Shown in pieces: positions 56,654 through 64,000 of a DNA stretch of 64,000 nucleotides; position 1 is the stretch's first letter; every line of letters starts with the position of its first letter. Position numbers and translations under genes: made by a program. Under the pieces are notes generated by a model. It did not search any database. It had not been told where the DNA came from and saw only the letters and a list, made by a program, of their open reading frames with translations. Source of the stretch: Atriophallophorus winterbourni. Taxonomy: Eukaryota > Platyhelminthes > Trematoda > Plagiorchiida > Microphallidae. The DNA lies in NCBI GenBank assembly GCA_013407085.1, contig JACCGJ010010488.1, positions 21,668-85,667 on the forward strand, in the 5' to 3' direction.

Positions 56654-57229
56654 TGTAAAGTACATGTCAGAGAATTTATATTGGATGGACAATCAATGTT
56701 TGATTTGAAGGAAACTTGTCAACGCAATAAATTTATACTACGAAGCAGGACTAAAAAGTGGATGAAACAAATGGCAATTGCATGGGAGTTTCACTAGGCT
56801 ACCAACACAGCTGATTCTTAAGCACAAATTACTCGACTAGGAAACAAAGTTATCAAAGGCTCATAGCCTTTTGTACCATATTACACTATTCACCATTGAA
56901 TTTGTTGTTCCCTCTATAAGAGGGTTCTTTTTACAAATACAGGAAACTTTTGCTCCTTTAGAACCAGTGGGGAACCGAGGCAAATACCCCTGTTGGAGCG
57001 CGTCTATTCACAAGGACATCAGATAGCGTGATCATAGCTTGAGTGTTTACAAATTCACTTGAACACACACATATAGATTGCAGTACATACAGAGCAGAAA
57101 TTCAGCTGTTTCGCTGCAAAGCAAAGCTAAAAAAGACTAAAATCCAGACTTGGCAAAAACGGAAAGATTAATTTCAAACCTTATTCCAAACGATCTCTAA
57201 GATATGAAACAGGTACGTTAATCCTGGAT
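56654..57229. other. No gene; unclassified repeat
   Basis: 56776-56870 resembles 44704-44800 (see there). Confidence 0.35.
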
Positions 57230-58600
57230 GATGGCAACACTGCTTTGACTGCACATGAAAAATTCGAGGCTCTGCATTCTTTCTAATGCAGTGATCATCA
57301 GCGTCATTCAGGTTGTTGTTGGCCTCCTTATGTCGATGTCCAACATGCATGTACATCACAATTGAGAGAATTTTGATGTTTTACAGCTTTTTAAATGACT
57401 AAACAGTCGCATAAGAAGGAACAATCTCTTCCACAGCGCTTGCAACGGTGGTTGAAACTCTGTTGTAGGGCGTCAGTTAAACGCCGGCGACATGATCAGC
57501 GTTCAGCAGCCAACAGATGTATCTGCTCCTCCTAGCTTGCAGACGAATCTTTACACAATGTCTCCGAAGTGAGTAGTCAAGAGCAACTTCCTCCGAGCTC
57601 GCGAAGTCAATGCCAAGAGCTTTCATATCTTTTTTGCAAATGTCTTTGTACCGCAAGTGCGGTCTGCCCAATGGTCGACTTCCTAATTGCAACTCACCAT
57701 AGCGTAGATCTTTCGAAATACGACAATTTTCCATTCTATAGACATGACAAATCCACCGCAAGCGGCGCTGACGTAATAGGGTAAACTTGATCTGTAGACT
57801 AGCTTTTGAAAGCACTTTAGCATTAGCCACTCTGTCCATCCTCGATATGTTCAAGATAAGACGGATGCTTCGTAGATAGAAAGCATTCAACTTCCGTTCG
57901 TGTCTTGCGTGGGTGGCCCAGGTTTCACTGACGTACAGTGAAGCATTTAGATCGCACGCGCTGTATACCATCATCTTTGTCTTTACAGTTAACTTGCGGT
58001 TACCCCAAAACACGAGAGTTCAATTGGGACAAAATCTTAGCCGCTCTGCGAATCCGCACATCAATCTTCTGTATCTAGCGAGAGGTCATCCGCAATGGTT
58101 GAACCAAGATATGTGAAATTAAGTACTGGTTCAAGCTGACAGTTTCCGAAAGTGATGATTGGATGCGATACAGTCCCTTTACCAAGGACTTTGGTCTTGC
58201 TCATGCAGATTGTTAGCCCAAAGTCTTTGCATGCCGACGAAAATCAGTCCATTAGCGACGGTAGGTTCGCTTGGGAGTGGGCAATAAATGCTGCATTTTC
58301 GGCAAACAACAGGTCACGGATCAACACGTTTTGTACCTTAGTTTGTGCTCTCAACTGATCCAGGTTGAAAAGCTTACAATCACCTCGCGTGCGTATGTAA
58401 ATGTCATTTGTCCTCGTCCCAAGAGCGTGCCTCAGAAGCAGAGCGAAGAAAATGCCGAACAGCGTGATTGGAAGAACACACCCTTGTTTGACGTCTCGGC
58501 TCATCTCGAATGCTTCTAAACTGCAACCGTTTGGATGGACTGAACCTTTCAGGTAACCGTTTGAAAACTCACGAGTGCAGAGCACATCTCTTTAGCTCTG
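57230..58600 (-). pseudogene. RTE-like reverse transcriptase relic, minus strand
   Basis: The longest RTE copy here. The minus frame 58585-58244 holds MSRDVKQGCVLPITLFGIFF (motif B region), CKLFNLDQLRAQTKV and LLFAENAAFIAHS; the catalytic FADD box reads FAEN, so it is inactive. After a frame change, 58013-57477 is open for 178 codons: ASLYVSETWATHARHER, RSIRLILNISRMDRV, RRLRWICHVYRMENCRI, RPHLRYKDICKKDMKALG and LLNADHVAGV, the RTE C-terminus. The 3' UTR runs to about 57230 with GACATCGACATAAGGAGGCC. It is similar in type to schistosome SR2; the clade assignment rests on these motifs. Confidence 0.85.
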
Positions 58601-59430
58601 TGGAGGATGATCAGGAAATGGTCACCACAGTTCTGTCGCAGCGGGATAAAAGTAAATTGGCTGACCCCGACCGTATACATCCGGCTAATCATCAAACGCT
58701 CGCGAATATAGTTTGCTCTGTAACCAGCACTATTTTGGGGCCAACTTACTCCAAGGTAAACTAACCGATGATTGGAAATGAGCGGCTGTAGTAGCCATAT
58801 GCAAATAGAGTCCCATTTGGAATTTATGCAACTATAGGTTAGTAAGCCTGACTAGCATACTTTGCAAATGCTGGGAGAAAATCATTCGCACCACCTATGA
58901 AAACATTTGGTAGCCAATTTCTTAATATCCAATACCAAGCACGGATTTTGGAAAAAAAAGCTCTGTCTAACCAATCTTCTTAGCTTTCTTGATGAAGTGA
59001 CATTACAGCCTAATGTACAGAGAGTAGTCGAAGTATGTTACCTTGATTTCCAAAAGGTCTTTGACTCAGTGAACTCCATCGATGGTCAGACAGATTCTTA
59101 ACCAATAGCAATAACTATGTTAGAACTGCAGGGATGTGCTCGGAGGAATCAGTGATACTCAGTAGAGTGCCTTGAGGATCAGTGCTTGGTCCACTAATGT
59201 TTCTTCTTTTTGTGACGGACCTGGCAGCCTGTTTGAGTACAATTTGCATTTTTATGGCTAATGATGTTGAGATCCTAGGAACCGACAGTAGAGATACACT
59301 TATCTCTGAATTAGATAACGTAATCGAGTGGACAATAACATGGAACTTTGCCACTAAACTTAGGGAAGAGCTGCGTTCTGACGACTGGTTTAGGGACAAC
59401 ACAACTAGAACTCGGCGGAGGAACTTTTAG
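58601..59430 (+). pseudogene. CR1/Jockey-like RT relic, plus strand
   Basis: Pre-RT and fingers KSKLADPDRIHPANHQTLAN (58648-58708), then NTKHGFWKKKLCLTNLLSFL and VEVCYLDFQKVFDSVN (58920-59075; motif A Asp kept in YLDFQKVFD). Motif B has a stop (SRVP-stop-GSVLGPLMFLL, about 59165-59210) and the catalytic box reads MANDVE (59255-59272). Sequence divergence from the other CR1 copies indicates a separate lineage. The 5' end abuts the truncated RTE in opposite orientation. Confidence 0.7.
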
Positions 59431-59654
59431 ATTAGCTGCTGCTCAGTAAGGGAAGTATGTGATGATTGTTTGAATAGCAATCAATAATAATCAATAATTC
59501 TGTAATTCAAATTCTCGTTGTTAAAGTTACATTAATTAATACATACTGTGATTCGAGTGAGCGTGGTTTGTTCTCACTTACATTCTTGGTTTGGTTATTC
59601 AATTCAATACAATTTAATTCATCACATTTAGCGTCGCGAACAGCAATCCTACAT
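59431..59654. other. No gene; upstream of gypsy gag
   Basis: AT-rich leader-like sequence; no LTR or primer-binding site could be defined. Confidence 0.4.
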
Positions 59655-60732
59655 GGCAAATTCAAATTTGGAACCTCTTGACGTAATTGCAAATGCCCGA
59701 AATATTGAAGACTATTTTGAACGTTCCGAAATTTGGTGCATGACATGACCGAGAGCAGAAAATGATGAAAAGTTTGCACATTTTCTAAATTCAATCGGAA
59801 AATCTGCTTATACGTTAATAAAAAAATTTGGCTTATCCGGATTCGCCCATTTCCCTGCCATGCAAAACGCTGAAGGCGCTTTTAATGCAACACGTGAAAC
59901 CTGTACATTTCAGAGCAACCGAACGTGCAAAAATTTCATTCCATGGTGCGTCAGTCCAATCAAGGAATTCGCGAATTTATTCTGCTGTTGTCAATTCAGG
60001 CAGCGAAATGCGACTTCGGTGACTCGTTAGAAATGCGATTGAAAGATCGTCTAATCGCTGGTATAAATGACAGTGTTTTGCATAATGAGCTCTTGAAACT
60101 GCCAAGACCCTCTTTTAAAGATGTTCGAGCTCACTGTGAACAGTATGAAGATGCCCGTCTGGCAACAACAGATTCATCGCCAACAAAACGTTCTGTCATT
60201 TATAATACACATAATCGTAAAATAACGAAGAATGCTATAGCAGGTCAACAGCTAAAGTATCAACCGAATGATGATGATACCTTAACCATGCCGCTTGGCG
60301 AAAAACGAAACGTTCACTTTCATACATCCTATCATAGTATGGAGATCGATCCTGTTACTCTGGATATTCAAACTGCATCTGGAAAGACAGTTCAACCGAT
60401 TTCTAACAATGCCATTGCTCGTGCTAAAGATCTTTCGTTTAATTATGAAAATTTGACTTACCTATTAATCGCCTCAAGCGCTACTCCTGTTAACGCATCC
60501 GCATCCGCCTGGGTCATTGATTCAAACGGTAAATCTAGTTTTTCATTACCAACAGAGTGGCTTCAAAGTTAGCAAACTTCAGAGTTCATCAGATACCGTT
60601 CCAAATAAATCACCGAACTCATCTTATCCAGCGAATTCAGCACTGCCTTCTAGCTCATCTAAACGATCGTCAGATGATGTACTTTTCAAAACGGCTAGAG
60701 GAAATCCTTACTGGCACCTTCGACTACTGTAA
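59655..60732 (+). pseudogene. Ty3/gypsy Gag-like ORF, broken
   Basis: Starts near ATG 59654 (MANSNLEPLDVI, ARNIEDYFERSEIWC), a stop near 59748, a frame change near 59830, then open 59925-60572. The open part reads FHSMVRQSNQGIREFILLLS, AAKCDFGDSLEMRLKDRLIA and LLKLPRPSFKDVRAHCEQYE, the capsid-like region of gypsy Gag proteins (R-x-Q...ES-x-x-EFI...C-x-F...L-x-D-x-x-x-GI). No CCHC knuckle follows; the tail is polar and Ser-rich, and no pol gene is present before the CR1 starts at 60.9 kb. Not obviously the same element as the integrase piece at 4.9 kb. Confidence 0.65.
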
Positions 60733-60899
60733 TTGAATAAAGCGATATTATTCTTGGCAATTTACCTCGTTGAATTTCTGATGAAGATTTATTTGCAATT
60801 CATTTTTCAATTCATCTGATTCATCTTCCGTTCAAATTTTTGCAACGCTAATACGTATTTGTCTCTCATAACTGAATACAATTACAATATTTCTGCATA
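60733..60899 (+). other. Leader of the right-end CR1
   Basis: AT-rich sequence between gag remnant and CR1 ORF1 start; probably the CR1 5' UTR or gypsy remnant. Confidence 0.4.
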
Positions 60900-62216
60900 A
60901 TGGGCCGCATTGATGCGATAATTAAACGAAATAAATGTGCAAAATGTAGCCAGGATATTAATAATGACGATCCTGCCATCCAGTGTAATCGCTGTGATGC
61001 TTAGCAGCACCTGCGATGCACGAAACTTTTGAAGTCGTTTTACGATTCTTTGAAACAGCAAACAAATGAAGAGATATTCTTTTTATGCGTTGCTCGTATA
61101 GCCCGGCATCGAAGGAACAAACTTGCCGATAATCGTAGTAGGCAAACACTTACATCTTTTGTTCTCAACGAATCATCGAACCTGTAACCAGCTGAGGATC
61201 CCCCTAAGAAAACTACTTACGCGGAGTTAACAGCTAACGCTTCCATATCATCACTTTCGGACCCGTGTGGTGCTATTGTCACCACACTACTACGCCTCGA
61301 GTCTCTACTGAAAACGGACTTCACACCTGCTTTCACAAGTCCTAAGGATGATCTGGTATTGCCAAGTGTGACTCGATCAACAAAATCACACAATACTTCA
61401 CATGTAAAGCCAAAACCAAACAACGCAGAGGAACTGCCTGCAGCTCCAAAAGCCAATCACAAGAACACGCGATCCCTGACCATTGTATGCACAAATGTGC
61501 CGGAAAGTGTATCTCCATGCTTACAAGCACGCAGGCAAGATGATATGCAAAAATGGCGAGCTCTCTGTGAGAAACTGAAACTTGATGTAGACCCGGTTTC
61601 TTTAGTACCTCTTTCCAGACACCCAAACTCGCCTCATGCGGATGACCCACGTCTACTCAGAATCACCCTCGACTCACCGGAGAAGGTTGAAGAGCTTTTG
61701 CTCTCGACCCACCTTTTCCGAAATACAAATTTGTCTGTTCGTATTTTTCCAGACGTTTTTTGGCCTCAGAGGCAGATGCAAAAGCAAGAAGGCTATGATT
61801 GTAAATCGGCGAACGATCAACGCAGCATTTTTGTCCACAGTGTGCCTGAACTTAAAGATGATGACTTGGCTAAGAACACTCTACGCGACTGTTCTCAGTG
61901 GCGCTACATCCAAGAACTCAGGAAAATTCACGGAACTTTGACGACTGCCGTGAAACGCCTTCCCACATCCATCAGCTTCAACGGTATTCTGAAAATTACA
62001 TCCCAATCCGAAGATATGGTTACTACTGCCTTGCGCTTGTGGTATGATAACGAACGCCTCGCACCTACAGAGGTCTGTCTTCGCTTCGCAGTTGACAAAC
62101 CAAGATCTCGTCCACAACCATCAGTCATACCCAGCACAAATCAGTCTGCTGACGAACTTCACACGACCGCTTCAAAGAACTTTTTGCAGCCGGTTTCAGT
62201 GAGATCGGCGGAATAA
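60900..62216 (+). pseudogene. CR1 ORF1: PHD finger plus two RRM-like parts
   Basis: One frame from ATG 60900 to TAA 62214-62216 (438 codons) with only two stops, TAG near 61002 and TAA near 61182. The N-terminus is a PHD finger: CAKC, 12 residues, CNRC, four residues, H-x2-C, then C near 61085; the last cysteine position reads Arg. A Ser-rich linker leads to two RRM-like segments: SLTIVCTNVPES...RIFPDVF (61455-61760) and RSIFVHSVPELK...VCLRFAVDKP (61820-62100). In the CR1 clade ORF1 is the RNA-binding/chaperone partner of ORF2; the PHD finger may bind chromatin. It is much better preserved than the copy at 6680. Confidence 0.8.
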
Positions 62217-64000
62217 CTGCACAGCCTATCACCACACTGCATACTCTACAATCACGCAGCCTTTCATGCTGTTACACAATTGCTGCTGGTTTCCTGAACA
62301 AACTCCCGGAACTCCGTTACCGCCATTCCCTTTGCTCATGGGACCTTATAGCCGTTACTGAGACGTGGTTATCAAGCGCAGTTCATGATGCGGAACACAC
62401 CCTTCCAAACATGTCATTACTTCGCTGCGACCATACAACAAGAGGAGGTGGAGTGCTGTTCTATCATCACAAATCGTTTCGCTGCGAACAATTATCTGAC
62501 CCTGCGTTAGTTGACTCTGATGTTCTTTGGTGCCAAATCCCACTCAAGCAAGGCAGTCTTCTCTTGATTGCAGTTGTTTATAGATCTCCCAATAATACCC
62601 CACTGCTCGATTCCTCTCTTCTGTCAACACTTCAACATGCGTTAAATAAACGTTTCTCCCGCATAGTGATAAGGGGCGACTTAAACTGTCCCAGCCTTTA
62701 TGGCGAACATGCCTCTCACCCATTCGCCACCGCGTTGTCCGAAATATTGGCAACCTATCTATTATACAATCATGTTCACGAGGCTACTCGGTTTCGGGGC
62801 ACAAATACACCATCCCTTCTGGACCTCGTCATCTCCAACGAAGAGTTAATGATTGGTCAACTTTCGTCTTACCCTCCCTTGGGCAACAGCGATCATGTTG
62901 TCTTGACATTCAACTTTGTTTCTTTCATGGATTACTTCAACGAACCCTGTCCTAAGAGCCGCTGGATTACTGACTTAGGCTTGTTCCACCAACTCGTCGT
63001 AGCCAATTCATGGGATTTCTTGATGATTGACCAGATCGATTTGGCATGGACCACGTTTTTAACTCAGTGGCACGCGCTGCTACTTCTTGCGAGCCACGAA
63101 AAGCCCCTTTGTCGGAAGAACCCCAGGTCATTCCTTCGCAGCCGAACACGCAAAGACATAGCACAGCGAAACGCGACGTGGCGGTGTTACCAGACAGGAC
63201 GAAATAGAATTGACTGGGATATTTATAAGTCATTGCGCAATCGTTGCACATCTCTCAGCCGCCAGGACAAATCCCAGTATAAAAATGCATATCTGTAACA
63301 AGTTCTTGGATAACCCAAAAGCTTGTTCCAATTTGTGAATCAAAGACGGGCGGTTAAAGTTGGAATTCCATCCCAAATCAGCGCAAACGGTCTCACTTCA
63401 ACAGCCTGGGAAGCTGCAAACCTGTTGTCTGAACACTACGCCCCATTTTTCAACCCTGTTTATTCTAGAAACTCCTCCCATTTTTCTTCTCCCTCACATG
63501 ACGTACAGGAAATGCCGGCAAAAATGTTTACCCCCGATGCGGTCCACAAGAAGATTTTATGTCTACAGCAATACTCTTCACCAGGACTCGACAGCATCCA
63601 CCCTAGGATCCTGAAAGTAGCCACATTGCACATATCTAATCTACTTGCCACATATTTCCAACGTTGTATGTTCTCTGCCACGGTCCCCCAATTTCGGAAA
63701 AAAGGTGTTATCAAGCCTATCCTTGAAGGCGGTATCCGGTCGGAACCCGCAAATTAACGACTCATCGTGCTGTTGTCAGTCATTTCTAAAGTCACGATAA
63801 GCATAATCTTTGATCACCTCGTTTCACATCTGGAAACAAATAGACTTTTAATCACACAACAACACGGCTTTCGCGCCAACCTATCATGCACTTCCAACTT
63901 GCCTGGAAGAAATCTGTGGAGGAAGGCATTGGTGTCGATGCAGTATTTCTGGATTTCTCCAAGGCATTCGACAGCGTCAACCACGACATTCTTTTACTTA
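62189..64000 (+). pseudogene. CR1 ORF2, 5' part, cut by window end
   Basis: The open frame overlaps the ORF1 end in another frame and has no ATG before 62411, so translation may be coupled to ORF1 or the start lost. The endonuclease (to about 63298) has LIAVTETWLS, VVYRSPNN, IRGDLNCPSLYG and NSDHVVLTFN, all catalytic blocks intact. In the same frame TAA codons occur at 63296 and 63308, then RT fingers 63323-63757 with YSSPGLDSIHPRIL and KPILEGGIRSEPAN, a further TAA, QQHGFRANLSC (63858-63890), a frameshift near 63895 and FLDFSKAFDSVNHDI at 63945-63990. Apart from that frameshift the visible lesions are stop codons, so this is the least decayed element here. Confidence 0.85.

Noticed and set aside
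60900..63757. Stop codon reassignment suggested by several in-frame TAA/TAG in the right-end CR1
   Set aside because: Neighbouring relics show ordinary decay with frameshifts, and host exons use TAA/TGA as stops; random nonsense mutation is simpler.

Overview
This is repeat-rich animal nuclear DNA, most likely from a flatworm and plausibly a digenean trematode. That placement is inferred from the mix of elements: CR1-clade retrotransposons (SR1-like), RTE-clade retrotransposons (SR2-like), Penelope-like elements (PLEs) with GIY-YIG endonuclease, Ty3/gypsy pieces, a pogo-like DNA transposon and short tandem repeats carrying hammerhead ribozymes. I see no bacterial operons, no CRISPR array and no convincing tRNA or rRNA. 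Host genes appear only as single exons with splice sites; most of the rest is decayed mobile DNA.

Layout. 1-4.9 kb: a 2.6-kb tandem duplication, each unit holding a plus-strand CR1 reverse transcriptase relic facing a minus-strand CR1 3' end. 4.9-6.1 kb: gypsy integrase fragment and a possible LTR. 6.7-10.9 kb: a near full-length dead CR1 element. 11.3-13.4 kb: RTE and CR1 fragments. 13.8-14.5 kb: a CCAT microsatellite. 14.9-15.3 kb (minus): an alpha-carbonic anhydrase exon. 15.9-17.7 kb (minus): another CR1. 19.9-26.7 kb: ribozyme repeats and RTE fragments in otherwise featureless DNA. 29.3-31.9 kb (plus) and 40.3-42.7 kb (minus): two paralogous gene ends, each an EGF-like exon plus a transmembrane/basic-tail exon, in convergent inverted arrangement. 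32-38 kb: CR1 and RTE debris. 41.8-42.2, 45.4-45.9, 46.4-48.3 and 50.3-51.3 kb: PLE relics. 54.7-56.7 kb: pogo-like element with a nested repeat-flanked insert. 57.2-59.4 kb: RTE (minus) and CR1/Jockey-like (plus) relics. 59.6-60.7 kb: gypsy gag. 60.9-64.0 kb: 5' part of a comparatively well preserved CR1 that runs off the window.

The most interesting content is RNA. A family of about 230-bp units, often as dimers, carries type I hammerhead ribozyme motifs with a self-complementary minimal stem III. I find 13 copies, on both strands. Three PLE copies carry a different hammerhead-like motif near their termini, and a fourth retains part of it. The small units look like the metazoan retrozymes described by Cervera and de la Peña, probably dependent on PLE machinery; that dependence is inference. 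The EGF-TM paralogs are the best host genes here; one copy has a stop codon directly after its membrane segment.
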